From Ophiobolus disseminans (lineage: Eukaryota > Ascomycota > Dothideomycetes > Pleosporales > Phaeosphaeriaceae): 64,000 nt of DNA. The notes under the pieces were generated by a model that was not told the origin of the DNA, did not search any database, and saw only the letters and a program-made list of their open reading frames with translations. Where the stretch lies: NCBI GenBank assembly GCA_010093685.1, contig MU006229.1:1147271-1211270 (forward strand), written 5' to 3'. The stretch's first letter is position 1. The number at the start of each line of letters is the position of its first letter. Made by a program: the position numbers and the translations under genes. Below are positions 46,240 to 59,368 of this stretch, one piece after another.

Positions 46240-47894
46240 ATGGCCCCTAATGAAGAGCAGGATCTCGGTGTTGGTGAGACGCAGCCACTTCTCCGGCAAA
46301 CTTCAGCAGCCTCACATGACACCCAACAACTGTCTAAGCAGCTCACTACCCGACATGCCTTTGCTGTGCTTGTCACACTTCAGATAGGATCTGGTATCTT
46401 CGCTTCTCCCGCTCAAGTCGACAGCAATGTACCTTCGCCAGGTGCTGCTCTCCTCGTATGGGTGCTTGGAGGGCTGCTGTCATGGGCTGGGGCGGCATCA
46501 TTTGCAGAGTTGGGCGCGGCACTACCTCTCAATGGCGGCATGCAGGAATACCTGCGTCACGTGTATGGTGATACGGCTGCTTTCCTTATGGCCTGGATCT
46601 ACATTGTTGCAGTCAAGCCATCGTCCATGGCCATCCAAAGCATCGTCATTGCAACATCAATCGGTTCAGTGGGCGCAACCGATACCACTGCCCCAAGCAG
46701 TGCAGTGCTACTCAAATCCATTGCGTCGGCCTCTTTCATCCTCATGATCCTGCTCAACTCCATAAATACCAGGTTCACGCTGCGACTAAGCGAGTCCTTC
46801 ACCATCTTCAAAATTGGCACCGTCATTCTGATAGCTCTCGGCGGACTCATCGCAGTCATGGCCCACCTTGTGAATCCCGATTCCACTCTTTCAGGGTCGA
46901 GTGATTGGTACTCGAAGAATTGGTTCGAAGTAAGGCCAACTATCTCAGATGGCAATACTATCAACTGGTCGACTTTGGGGGCCTGGGATCGCTATGGTCA
47001 TTACTGTGCAGCCATCTATGGTGGACTCTGGGCTTATGATGGCTGGGACAACGTAAGTTCTACAAACGAGTCGCCTTTGTCCATACTTTGCGTCCATTTT
47101 CCGTGCTTACAACTACCACTAATGACTAATGCTGCGACTTCAGGCCAATATCGTTGCGAGCGAGATTCGGGACCCTGGTCGCGCCTTACCCAAAGCCATC
47201 AAGTATGCCATGATCGTAGTCCTCAGCTCTTTCGAGCTCGTCAACGTCGCTTACTACATCCTCCTGCCATGGCTCAAGGTCAGCGCCAACGATGCCGTGG
47301 CCGTCTCCGCTGCGACCTCACTCTTTGGACGCCCTGCTGGCATTGTCATCACCCTACTTGTCGCCATCTCATGCGCCGGCTCTATCACGAGTAATGTCTT
47401 TGCCGTGGGCAGACTGACAATCGCCGCGTCTCAGCGACACTATCTGCCTGCCATCTTCAGCAAACGTGGGCTGCCAACAAGTCAGGAACGAGGAGAGCAA
47501 GATCACGAGGCATCTTCGTTCGATGCGCCTCTGTATGTGTTTTCTTCCACTCACATTCTCTGTTCCTAACTTCCGCTCCAGCTATGCCAATGCCTTGACG
47601 GCTGTACTCACTCTAATCTACATAGTCACCGGCAGCTTCCGAGCGCTCCTCACCTTCGTCGGAATGGCTGCTTGGGTCTTCTACGTCAGCACCGTAGCAG
47701 GTCTTCTCATACTACGCTCCCGCGAGCCAAATCTCCATCGACCCTATCGCCCAACTATCATATTTCCGATTGTATTCGTTGTCGTCGGTACGCTCGTGAT
47801 TCTTCGGTCAGCGATATTTGCGCCTTTTCAGGGAGGATTTCTTGCGGGTTTGTTAATACTCGGAACTCTAGTAAGTAGCCTACGGAGACGTTGA
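46240..47894 (+). CDS. APC-superfamily amino-acid permease (LAT/MUP1-like)
   Basis: A 504-residue transporter in three exons (introns 47053-47143 and 47533-47581; 505 codons in total). After a polar N-terminus containing QPLLRQ, the first helix carries the substrate-binding signature IGSGIF (LQIGSGIFASPAQV) typical of L-type amino-acid transporters and fungal methionine permeases. Further landmarks are GAASFAELGAALPLNGG, WAYDGWDN spliced to ANIVASEIRDPGRALPKAI, and a terminal hydrophobic block. It is likely a plasma-membrane or vacuolar permease for neutral amino acids; the substrate cannot be deduced. It converges on the rhodopsin-like gene with a short 3' gap. Confidence 0.9.
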
Positions 47895-48077
47895 GGCTGT
47901 GGCAATTATTAGAGCGCCATGATCAAAGCCGGCCCTTCGAGGAGCTTGCTCGTTTCCTTCTCGTAGGTTGTCTATCAACTATCTTAGCAACGTCACCAAA
48001 AGAGATCAAGAAATCGTCAGGACACATTCGAGGTCTCAATTGGATCTCAAAAAGACGTGATGCGATGTCACCTCCGT

Positions 48078-49213
48078 TTAGATCCACTGCCCGTCAGGTC
48101 TATAAGCCCTTGGAAAGTCTGGTCGCTCAATGGTAACCTTCACCATCTTCACATCCGACACCGACCGCTCCTTTTTCACTGCAGGCGCCTGTATCTGCCG
48201 TTGGGTCCGGTACCTCTTTAGGCTGAGCTTCCTGCCGCCCCAACCTCTCGAATTCCTCATAGTACTCGTTGCCAAGATCCTCTCAAGCGCGGTACCCTTG
48301 AACACCTTCGCCACTAACGGCCTCAACGTCAACATGATGCCCGCAATCAGATATATACCAGACTCCGCTATAATCCAAAACATGGGCTTGGCGTTCTCGT
48401 ACGTGATATCGTCGAAATTCTCCACTTGGAGAAACGTGTAGACCCGCATGAACGCCGCCATAATCCCAGCTAAGCAGACCGCAAACACAATCGCCATCCC
48501 GCACTTCACCCCCCTCGACACCTTCATCCTTGCCAGCGCCGGAACAGGTATCGCAACAACAATCAATGTCGTAATAGCATTTGGATTCCCCGCATACCGC
48601 CACAAACTCAAACTTTTCATCGCACACGTGCCCGGCGTCCGCGGCTCCCACGTCTTGCGAAACGGCCGGCAGTTCACGAACGGGATGAGTATTTGCACCA
48701 GCAGGACGAGCACCACGACGACGAACGTTGTGCGAATGACGATACGGTACCATCGTCCCAAGTGCGCGAGGATGCGGTGCAGGAAAATCAAGACGCCGAG
48801 TTTGGATAAGGAGGTTGTGACGGGACATAGGATAGAGTTTGCAAGCGAGAGTTTGAGGGCTGTGCGGAGTTCTGGGGGGGTGAGGGAGGCGGTGTGGCGG
48901 CCTGTGCCGCCGTGGGTGATGAGTACTGTGCATCACATGTCAGTCAGTTCAGAGGAGACGGCGAGAGTCGACGAAGAAGAAGAGGATGGAAAGACGCACA
49001 TATCACCACCGCAATCTTCCCACAACACGTAATATACGTCAGCGTCATAAATATCTCCATCACACTATTCCTCCGCTCTTTTGCCGCATAGTACCGTGAC
49101 GTCCACAACAAAAGTATAAACACCGTCTCCAGGCCGAGGAATATGATGCATGTAGTGAACAATGGGCCGCTGATGTTTTCTCTGAGGTATTCGGGCGTGT
49201 GGTTTGGAGCCAT
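48078..49213 (-). CDS. Fungal rhodopsin-domain integral membrane protein
   Basis: A 353-residue seven-helix membrane protein of the fungal-specific rhodopsin-like domain family. Two exons, with an intron at about 48926-48999, sum to 354 codons. After the first two helices a TGRHTASLTPPELRTALKLS loop precedes helix three (SILCPVTTSLSKLGVLIFL). A later extracellular loop has CRPFRKTWEPRTPGTC with paired cysteines, and helix six begins MAIVFAVCLAGIMAAFMRVY. The basic cytosolic tail is typical of the family. Members have no established ligand; some are virulence-associated in plant pathogens. It is unlikely to bind retinal. Confidence 0.85.
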
Positions 49214-51683
49214 GGTGTGTACCCTTTCACAGCGTCTAGCGATTACTGCGCTCTTTTACAACCCACATCGTCGTACAACTCCTTCGCACGCACGGCGTGC
49301 CCGTTTCAAACCTCTTCCCCGGTGTACGCTCAGCCTTGTATGTGGTTCGAGCTGCCTGTGCGTTGATTGCTTGTGCAACGGGTGGATAAATGCTGCATGC
49401 GGCGTTGTTTGGGAGGGGTTCGTTGTGCGACGGCGGTGTGCGAATCAACGAGCGTTATTTTTGAAGGATTGATGCAGAACGGAGCGGAGTGGGATTATTT
49501 AGAAGTAGTACGTTGGACGGTGTACATGATACTTGAGCAGAGTATAGTATTGTTTTTTATGTGTACTTCGATAGGAAAACGTGCGACTCCACCCCAACTC
49601 CACATAACTGTACACACTTCATCGCAGAGACGACTTTCGCCCAGCTTGAGTTTCACATTGCATATATCACCTCCTTCCCACCTGTTCCCACTGTCCTGCG
49701 TTATCACGTTTCCTCCACACTGGTACGCGCGGAGATTAAGTCGGGGACCGAGGGCGCGGACCCGGAGGCTTGGGAAGTGGTGCGGGAGGGGCGCGGGGAG
49801 CACGGGGAGGAAGGGTCATATGGCTTACGATGGTCTGATCTTCCTGTCATTATCAGTTGTTTCTTCATGTACTGTGGTGGTGGATGGGTTGTGCGTGAAA
49901 GGTTTGGGCCAAACCGGCAAGTGAAGTTATTAGAGGCTTAGTAGAGTGACTACATGACATAAGCGATGCTATAGATTCTTGTTCTTCTTATCATTTCCGT
50001 TTCTGTTCAGGTGATGTTAATGGTAATCAGTTCAATTTCAAGGCTAGAAGACGCCGCATACGTGCAAAGCATTTGTCACGAGAATCCCTACGGTAATTGT
50101 TGTCGGGCACAAATGATGGATCATCAAATTGGAGCAGGAGCGGCGCACAGTGAATTCACAGCCAATGAATCAAAAATTGAATGAGAGACGTACCACGATC
50201 AGCCATTTGGTTGCACGTTGGCAAAAGGTTCAGCGGACCGCGAGGATGCGATGGTGAGGTCATGGCTGTCGAAGTTCCAAGGTAGCGAGATGTCCGTCGA
50301 AGCAGCTGTATCAAGAGCGTAGGTGACTTAACGTTACTGCGTCTTGTATGGAAGGAAGCGGTTTAGTGAGTGTGAAGTGAAGTGTTTTAGATCTCCGTGG
50401 ATATAACCAGCGGATTGTTCGGTAATGAGACGAGCAGATGAATTGCCGCAAGCGCGGTGCCCTAGAATCTAAGTGCGCATCTCGTGAATAGAAGTCGTGG
50501 ACTGTGTGGAATGTTCTGGACTTTTTCTTGTCTATGGTGTTCCATGGAGGCGAGTTGCCGCTAATGGTGCTGCTGTTGCTGGGTACCTGCCACGTGCCTG
50601 CCAACTTGATCCAATCTCACGATGTAAGCACGCCCGGTGATGAGAGTCGTTGCGGAGTACCATTTGGATATGCAAAGCGACGCACAGACGGCTCGGATTC
50701 TTGATAGAGGGATGGAAGAATATAGAGGGCTGGCCTACCATCTACTTGGACGAGCCGATGAGTTGTAAATTGATGGAAGCTTGAAGATGGACTCATCTTG
50801 ACTGTCGACTTTGAAAGTTGATGAGAATGAGGGCCAAAATCAATGCAATTGACAATTACCTCGGGGTTGTTCTTAAAATTGGGTGCCTCGGACAGGTCGA
50901 ACGATTCACCGCTATTTTAGCACGCTGTTCGCAACGAGCGCCTGGTCAAGACCGACCATCGGCCTTGCGATCAGTAACATTTGAGCTTGGATGCGGAAGC
51001 GTCAATATGGGTAGTCTGGATTTACGAGGACCACACGTGTAATGTGCATGTGGGATGAAGGGAGGAGCAATGGTTCGAGGCTGTGTGCGTCATACGAGGC
51101 GGGCGAAGCGCGGCCCGTGCGGTCATCTACTTTTGTCCATGCGCCATAACATCTCATCGTCTATACTTAGGTATGCTTTGAAGGAAAGTCCTTCGTCTCG
51201 CTTTCTTTTCACGAACATATAACTTTTGTTCTCTACTCGGCAGATCTGAGCAAGATCGCTCACACCTTCCATGCTTCTTCCAAGTCTCACACCATATTCG
51301 TGCAACTGCAGATTGCCATCCTACGCACAGAACATGCTTGATTCGTCATTGCTTTCTCTCCGATATATCCTTGCCTGCTTTACATAGTGCTGCAATGGTA
51401 CTATGAAGATGGGCTTATGGGCCAATAGCACCTGGGCACATATGCTCGGTACCCGATCGCCGTATGCAAGGAGTCAGCCTTTGCGCTCACCGGAACCACA
51501 AGGCTGAACCCAGAAGTGGCTGCGGCGGAGCCCCGAGCGCGTGTTGACGGGGTGTAGAGGGAAGTTATCCACAATTTTCGGGGATGCTTTCCCTATCGTT
51601 CTCCTTCCCCTTAGCATTCACATCGTCCTGTCTTTAGTCAAACGCGACTTGTGTCGCTACATTTCTTCGTCCGTTTATGAGCC
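49214..51683. other. Gene-poor stretch
   Basis: About 2.5 kb with no supported gene. Several open frames of 60-185 codons overlap on opposite strands without domains or convincing splice structure. Confidence 0.5.
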
Positions 51684-54600
51684 ATGTCTGGAGTCTTTGA
51701 GACGGCAGCTGGCGCTTTTGCAGTTGTCGGAGTCGCTGACGTCCTCCTACGAACTGGTCGCGAAATCTACAGCTTCTTGAGCAACGTCGCAGACGCCCCA
51801 GAGGAGCTAAATCGATTGCGCGAAACGATCACGGAGACTTTGCTTCTACATCGGACTTCCAAGCAATGTCAAGACGAGCTCAAGACACAAAACACGTCTG
51901 CCACCCCTTACAAGGCTGTCGTGTTACTCGAGTCGGCCACGAAAGCCCTGAACCGCAGTTGCAGGGACTAAAATTCCTTCTCGCCAAATTCAAGGGGACA
52001 AAGACATGGAGCCGAGTCAAATACGTCTTGAACGATACCAAGGTTAACAAGGCAACACAGAACCTGGAACATGCAAAAGCATTACTCGCGAGCGCCCTGA
52101 CGGTCGCGTGCGGGTGAGTTGGTTCCTTTTGTCCTTCAGTTAAGTCCCGCTTAGCCTTTTTTACGTTTTCAAAGTTAAATGTGGTCTGGCTAGAGTCGCA
52201 AACCTCTGACGAGATGCGGAGCACCAGACTTACGTGATACTTCAGAGAACTCTCTGCCCTCGGGCATACACGATTCGAGACAGTCGTTCAGCAGTCCTTT
52301 GACTTGGCGAGAGTACAAGCCGATACCCTAGCCCAGTCTCTTACGACTAAGCTTGATTCCAGCCAGCGAGCGATCGTTTCCACCTTGAGCGCCAACCATT
52401 TACACCAAACTTCACAGAACGACCAGCATCAACAATTGTCGGTATCCAGATTTGGTGATACTCAACAACAATTATCGAGCGTGCAACACAAATAATCCAG
52501 TCTGTTACGGCGTCAGGATGCTACGGCACGTGTAGTCATACAAACCCGTAAACAGACAAACGACATCTTGCAAACCTTGAGACGTATAAATACAAAGTCT
52601 TCAAGACAGCAGAGCGAGACTGCAGCTAATTTTGAAGTCATTACTGCCGGACTTCAGCAGCTTCTCGATCTCAAGCACGGCGTTGGCCGAGTGAGACAGA
52701 ACAACCGCGACATCATTTTCGTTGGCGAATCTCGGGATATGATCATGGCATGCCTGCTGCCTCGCCTCTGGAACAGCGCGTCCATCATGCGATAGATCAG
52801 CTCGTTTCACAACATGGTGCCGTGCGAGAGTTGGACAGTCGGTAGAGAATGAGGTAGGGAAATGTGAACCTCTCCAGGACAATCTTTGATGCGCCACGTC
52901 TTATTGTGGCATCTCCGACGTTTCCGTGGGCGAGAATCTACGGCTGCCACATTATCGCCAAACGGCATCGCGGAGGGGTACCATTCGGCTGCTTTACGCT
53001 TCTTCTGATTTTGCTTTGAGTACTCGATCGTGTCCTCGATGTAGTGCCATTGATCAAATGGCGTCGCCGTTGACGTTGGAGCTTGAGTAGCAAGCTCCTG
53101 TGCTGCTGAATTGACGAGATTGCCAAACTCTTCACGCAGCCGTTCAGCATCAGATTTTGAGACCTCTTGACCGGTGAAGTTGGCTTTTCGTGTACTGTTG
53201 TGCAGGGCCATTCGTCCTTCTCAGTACAGGCTCACTTTCTTCGCGAAGCTAGCCAGCCTAGGCTTTACGCACAATTGAATGGCTTTACGCAAGTCTACTG
53301 GGGGGATTGGGAGGACATATACGAACCACTTTTTGAATATGGAACGATGGCAAAAATTGATGACGCTCTAAGGACTGGCAAAATATCTCCCTTTCATCAA
53401 GATGAAGCCGGATACAATCTTTGTTTATATGTGAGTAAGCTCCGAAGCTTCCAAGTTCTCAAATTAGTTTTCTCGACTAACGTATTGGTGCTCAGTATTC
53501 GGGGACTTACACACGTCTAGATATTTTGATTTATTTCGAGACACAAGGTATTGGGATGTCAAGATTGAAGTGAGTAGTAGCCACGGTTGATTATGAAAAT
53601 GTAGACTGATTCATTCAAAGCAACGATCAGAGCATCTCAGTCGGATTCAACTATAACAAAGACCTTGCAAAAGAGCACACTTTCGAGTTTGTACGAGGGA
53701 TATGTAGCCAAGCTACTGATGCGTTCGCCTGTGTCTCCGGAATGGCTCTTCACTTGCTACTATATGCATATGATGGGCCGCTTATGCACTTCGCTCGCCA
53801 AACTCTCCTAGAGTGTCTCACGATGTTGTAATCGCTAGGGGGTGAAACCCAGCAAACAAAACGCCTCCAGAGCTGTATCACGTTGCTCGTGCCAAATTGG
53901 GATTATAAAATGCTGCCGCAATTGATTCGAATCCTTGCGAGCGGGACGTCTCAAGATAATAGAAGCTACGCAGGTTATCTGATGATGGATCAAATGAAGT
54001 CTGGGGGGAAGCGAAATCATGAGATTGCAACGGATGCTCTTAGTAATCTTATCGAATGCTTTCCAGACAGCATCAACACCAAAGATTATGGCATAACTCC
54101 ATCTATAGTGGCTCGCCGAAAAAGTCAATGGCAAGAGTGGTGTGAAGCGTTGCAGCGCAATGGGATGCGCATCGAGGACGTTGCTCGAGCAGAGAGGAAT
54201 GAGTGGCTGTTGGAACATGACTGGAAAAAGACATCGATTGAGCGGAACTACCTAGGATCTTATGAGTTGGACCATATTAATAGTAAAACTAGGTTAGACG
54301 AAGATCCTAGGGAGAGTAATTAGTCTAATAGAGGCGACGACCGCGATAATAGCAAGACATCTGACGCTTTAGATATTGAAAAGAACGCAGAATGTACTCG
54401 CAGCGAGAATTAGGATAATATTAAAGTTAACAGAATAACTATAGTAGTAAAAAAAAAGAACAGCAAACCTAGTAAGAACTAAGATTAGAGCTTTAGCGCT
54501 AAAAAGCTACGATGCTACTATGAGCAGTATAAAGAATATCCAAAAAATTGGCGGAAGAGGCATGTAGCGTAGCGAAGAGTGAAGCGGTCGCACTTGGATC
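51684..54600 (+). pseudogene. Degenerate STAND/ankyrin-type fungal gene with an internal inversion
   Basis: Plus-strand pieces follow the order of a fungal family with a STAND-like N-terminal domain and ankyrin-like C-terminus. The start is MSGVFETAAGAFAVVGVADV; then come a frameshift near 51960, an intron at about 52113-52241, a long helical region broken by TAA at 52493, GESRDMIMACLLPRLW, a minus-strand segment (52850-53165), and then again plus-strand QPRLYAQLNGFTQVYWGDWE and LFEYGTMAKIDDALRTGKIS. After further frame breaks and a stop at 53830 an open part runs to 54323, and RIP-like TAG codons disrupt the tail to about 54600. With at least four defects it cannot make the full protein. The family is linked to fungal self/non-self or signalling proteins; that is inference. 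Confidence 0.7.
52850..53165 (-). other. Inverted internal segment of the STAND-like pseudogene
   Basis: On the minus strand, a ~100-codon open stretch (for example ERLREEFGNLVNSAAQELAT, PFDQWHYIEDTIEY, PGEVHISLP) matches what the family has between the RELD helix end and the EVGFS beta region, which flank it on the plus strand. The segment therefore appears flipped in place. Confidence 0.6.
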
Positions 54601-57088
54601 TAGCCTAGTAGAGTATAATTAGTCTTGGATTTGCAGAAGAACTGCAATTGTGGGCTGCGCTGTGTAATAGAATTGTACTAACAGGAAGTTAGTATGTTAG
54701 TCGAGGATACTGCGTATATAAACAGAGAGCAAGAATATAATGACTAAGTAGGAGAATAATGTGGAACTCGTGAACGCAGCATACAAAGAAGGTTGCGATT
54801 GCGAAATGTGTGTTGTTCAGCAAAGCCAGTACGTACTGGGCTGGAATTTAGTGAGTGCTTCTTCTTTGGATTTGTTTTCACCATTGAGGAACGGATTGGG
54901 GTTGTGGTCGTGTGGGTGAGGGTGCTAATTATTGGTACAGGAATATCTACGAGGTCGCACAGGGAGTAACTGATATATTACCTCCACGCTGTATTGACCA
55001 AAACAGTCCCGTTTTCGGTTGATTTGGAAACCCAAGCAGTATTGTACATGTTCCATTCGATCTTCTTTGGAAACGACCATTGAAAAGGTGTTTCTTGAGC
55101 CTGGATGCGACTTTTTACGAGTAGGCCGATTCACGATACCAATGTGTCGATGCTAGTATTGGTGACACTAGGATTGTACGCTGAATACGGTAGTACAATT
55201 GATACATGCAGTCGATGTGCATGTCCGGTTCGCATTCTTTATCGAAAGGCCGTATGGTGGAGGCATTGCCATGCCCCGCCAGCTCGAACTCGACGCACAA
55301 AGGTGCATCGTAACGGCGTCCCATGTCCGATTGTTATATCGGTGATGCAACTTTCTAATAATGGCGCTGCTTGCATATGGGGGCTCTGTTATCGATTTCC
55401 AGGGGTGGCATGCACTTACTCATCCTTCGATGACTTCATTGGCGCCTGCAGCCACTATAAGCGCCCACGTCCATTTGCGTGCAGGAAGAACTCCGCCGCT
55501 TCATCAACTGCAGAAGGTTGAGAGCGGGAAGAGAATGAGGATGACGTGTGGCGGCGCTTCTTGAGACAGGAGAAAGAAGATCCCGCCAAGATGGGCAGAA
55601 TATGGGGTAGGATGTGCCAAGTTCGTCAATCGTGGCGCGTAGGCTTGGTGGGGAAGACGCAGGGCAACGCACATTGCAGGACCACGCAGACGACTTGCTT
55701 TTGTCCCAATATTTGGGTCCAAGACTTTGAGGGTTGGTGGTGTTCGCTTTCCGGCTGAGAGATGCTGGAAGCCGTCGTGTACGGTGAACGAAGGAGCCAG
55801 CAATGGGGTCCAACGTCAGCCGCTGCAGCTCTCATGCGCCACTGGTGAAGGGCAGACACGGCCAAGTTCCTCGATTGGCTGAAGTGGCGGCTGCGAGAAG
55901 CCCTCTCGCGTGCCTGGCAGGGATCAAATACACGGGACGATGGTCCTCATCCCGAAAGCCATGCTGTCTGCACCGCAAAAGGAGTGTAGAAGTCCGCAGG
56001 GTGCCTGACGATGTTCGTGGTGCTCACCAACGGCGCCTAGCGGGAGACGCAGAGACGGATCCACCTTGGAGGAAGTGTATGGACATGGCCGGCCCAGCGC
56101 ATAGGTCAGACCCTCGAATGAGCTCGCCATACGTCTGCCAGCGGAATTTGAAACAAGGTTTTGGGGCCACTTATAAGAAAAGGACGGCCCAGCGCTTGTG
56201 CTGGAGCAATAGTTGGGCCTGCCTTTGACCCTACCTAGTGACCAGTGACTGCGCCGCATCGCCTACCGTCGACCAAATCTTTCACGCTCGTTGCCCTCAT
56301 CGTCTTCTGTTGAGACTCGCTTGTAGCTCATTGGTAGTAGCCCTGGTCTTTGCGATAATCATTGAAACACGCAGGGTGCTGATGTGCTTGAAGCTGTCAG
56401 TGAGCGTTGAACCGTGGTAGAGATCCCGCTATACGCTTCTCGGCAAGCTCCGTTCCCATCAGCTCTCCGCTGCCGCTGAAGCCCCTCCGACACCTGAAGT
56501 CGCCTGAAACCCTCGACTCACCGACTTGCACTCGAATACAGCGCCCTTTCTGCCTGAATCAGGATACACATAGTGAAGTTTACCTCCGCGTCCTCGAGTA
56601 GCACCGGCGCCGTACCCCACCGTTCGCGCCTGCCGCCTGCAGCCTAGGAGCCGCACCTGCCTGCCTACCGCGACCCGTGGTTGCCAACGTCACCTGCCAA
56701 TCGAGCAAGAGCGGCCTCAGCACCTGCCAAAACTTTCCCTAACCGCCATCGATCCTTCCGCACACACTGCACGCACAACAATCGGTCAGCGTTATTCGGC
56801 TGACGGCATCGAACCATCGAACCGCCCCGCTGGTACCAAACACCATCAACGTGCAACCTCACACACCACCAGACGTCCCTCATTCTTCCAATACCCCACG
56901 GGAAACTGCAATCTGGATAAGGCTCGGCTGACTAGTCGCCCACCGCCCAACCGTCTGCCAGAGTCTGCCTCGCCGCGATATCTACACCGCCGGGTGAGAC
57001 CATCGAGGACGCGCATACGCCCCTGCAGGAGAGATAACAGTACATATAGCCCCACACCATCAGACTAGCACCGAGTACACATCCCACC
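54601..57088. other. Gene-poor stretch and MKK upstream region
   Basis: About 2.5 kb without a supported gene. The first few hundred bases are AT-rich with RIP-like character; 55.1-56.2 kb has overlapping open frames with no recognisable product; the last ~700 bases are probably promoter and 5' leader of the kinase gene. Confidence 0.5.
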
Positions 57089-58622
57089 ATGTCCACTGTG
57101 CCTCTCTTGAGACCGCCTGTCCCAGGCGGTCGCCAGCAACGAGGTCCACCACGCCTCGGCCTATCCATCCCCTCCTCACCAAATGTGAGGCCCGTCACAA
57201 ACGGCACCAACGAGGTGCAACCAAGCCTATCGCGTCCGATGCCACCCGCACTCCGCCTGGCCACACCCATGGGCTCCAACACCACACCACACGAAGGCCG
57301 ACAGAACCCACGGGGTCTTCCGCCGCTACGGATTGGCACCGGGTCATCAGCAGGAGGATCGAGCGATGCGAGTGCAGATTCGAGGTCAGGGAGCTTCGGA
57401 GAACTCCAAGCGAACGGATCGGCAGCATCGTACCACGCCAATCTAGGCTTCCCGGGATTACAGACCGTCACAGATCCCATCTCAGCGATATCAAATGGTG
57501 GAAGCGAAGGCGCGCCGTCGATGGAGAGGGAGGGTAGCAGACAGCCACTGCCGGATCTGGAAGCGTTGGCTGCAGAGAAGGGACGACCTCTGGAAGTTGA
57601 CGACCTCGACGATGCGGGATGGCGAGCAGCGAGTGCGAAGGGCATGATTGAAGAACTCGGTAGCTTGGGCGAGGGCGCTGGCGGTGCGGTCACAAAGAGC
57701 AGGCTCAAGGGCGGCAAGACTGCTTTTGCTCTCAAGGTGCGTTCATTAGACTCTGTTCAAGGATATAGCTGACACCCCCCAGATCATCACCACAGATCCT
57801 AATCCAGACGTCAAAAAGCAAATCGTACGAGAGATCCAGTTCAACAAGAATTGCGCCAGCGACCACATTTGCCAATACTACGGAGCGTTTGTGGACGACA
57901 GCACGGGCACCATCAGCATTGCCATGGAGTTTTGTGAGGGCGGTTCACTGGATGCCGTGTATCGGGAAGTCAAGAAGCTAGGAGGTCGGACCGGTGAAAA
58001 GGTGCTCGGCAAAGTCGCAGAGGGCGTTTTGAACGGCCTAACATATCTTCACTCCCATCGTATCATTCACCGAGATATCAAGCCCAGCAATATCCTCCTT
58101 TGCCGGAACGGCCAGGTCAAGCTGTGCGATTTCGGTGTGTCTGGAGAGTTCGGGACCAAGGGAGACGCCAACACCTTTATCGGCACATCCTACTACATGG
58201 CTCCCGAGCGCATCACCGGGCAAAGCTACACCATTACCAGCGATGTGTGGAGCTTAGGCGTCACTCTACTCGAAGTCGCGCAACATCGGTTCCCCTTCCC
58301 TGCCGATGGTACCGAGATGAATCCTCGCGCTGGTCTCATCGATCTATTAACCTACATCGTGCGGCAACCAATTCCTAAACTCAAGGATGAGCCCGAGAGC
58401 GGGATCAAGTGGACGGAGAACTTTAAGTACTTCATTGAGTGCTGGTATGTACCACGACGCTATCAGCTATGCGCACTGCTAACTTCGCACAGTCTAGAGA
58501 AAGAATGCCCACGGCGAGCGACCCCATGGCGCATGCTCGAACATCCCTGGATGGTGGAGATGAAGTCGAAGAAAGTCAACATGGCCCACTTCCTCAAACA
58601 AGTCTGGGACTGGCAAGACTAG
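57089..58622 (+). CDS. MKK2: MAP kinase kinase, cell-wall-integrity type (MKK1/MKK2-like)
   Basis: A 479-residue dual-specificity kinase that phosphorylates the Slt2/Mpk1-type MAP kinase in the cell-wall-integrity pathway. A ~200-residue Pro/Ser/Gly-rich leader precedes the catalytic domain: glycine loop LGEGAGGAV, lysine in TAFALK, catalytic loop HRDIKPSN, magnesium-binding DFG in LCDFGVSGEFG, activation segment KGDANTFIGTSYYMAPERI with the Ser/Thr targets of the upstream kinase, and SDVWSLG. Introns 57737-57782 and 58445-58492; exons total 480 codons. The SGEFGTKGD form of the activation loop separates it from PBS2 and STE7 types. The leader may hold a docking site for the MAP kinase. Confidence 0.93.
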
Positions 58623-59368
58623 CTTGCTATCGACAGCTGGGCTCTTCTTCGATTACGATTCGATTTGGTCTCATGATGATTTCGCGCACGTTTGCTTTCC
58701 CAATAGATACCTCGGGCTATGTGCTGGTCATCAAACCAAGGCTGGTAAGATTTATGAGATTTATTTGAGCATTCGGCGATGGAGAAACGTTTTTGGTTGC
58801 AGGGTCATGTGCGTGACCGGTATTGTACACAGATGAGCACGATTCTGGTCGTCGAAGACAAGCCTTGGGGGGAGCTGGATAAAGGCGGTGTTTGTTTGGT
58901 TCAAGTTCACGACGAAAGGCATTGGCAGGCGTTCGAGTAATGGGCATGGTGCTGCATACAGCGACATAGTTTCGCACATGATACCTGGCAATATCATTGA
59001 ATATAGACAGAGCGCACTGTACTACAATAAGCGAATCGTCCAGCTATTGGTTGCGAAGGATTGTTGGTCGCGTGTCCGGTGAAAGCACGCGCCGGCTAGC
59101 GCCGAACGCGGCCCGGCTGATTTTCCGGACCTGCTCGAGCTTGGAGTCATACCAAATAATTTATTTCACGACTCAGCGCTTCAATACTCCCAATCACGCC
59201 CAGCGCGACTCGGCAACGACTTCTGAGCTCCCCATAATTTTGATCACCCTCCAGACAATCCCCAAGCCCCGCCACAATTCGTGCACCGGCCACGACAGCC
59301 CCACCATTACCCCGCCAGATCGAACGAATTGTACCTGAGCACGTTCAGCGCGAGAGGCACCACCCAAA
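58623..59368. other. Intergenic, kinase 3' region and PheRS promoter
   Basis: About 750 bases with no supported gene; small overlapping open frames only. Confidence 0.5.

Noticed and set aside
49367..49924. A 185-codon plus-strand open frame as a gene
   Set aside because: It overlaps other open frames on both strands, is rich in low-complexity Ser/Arg/Cys sequence and shows no domain or family-like pattern.
52807..53211. A 134-codon minus-strand open frame as a separate gene
   Set aside because: Its central part fits the missing middle of the surrounding plus-strand pseudogene, and both of its ends are antisense to recognisable plus-strand coding, so an inverted segment is the simpler explanation.
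56310..56400. tRNA-like stretch (TAGCTCATTGGTAG)
   Set aside because: It resembles a D-arm, but no matching acceptor stem, anticodon arm or T-arm (GGTTCGA) follows at the proper distance.
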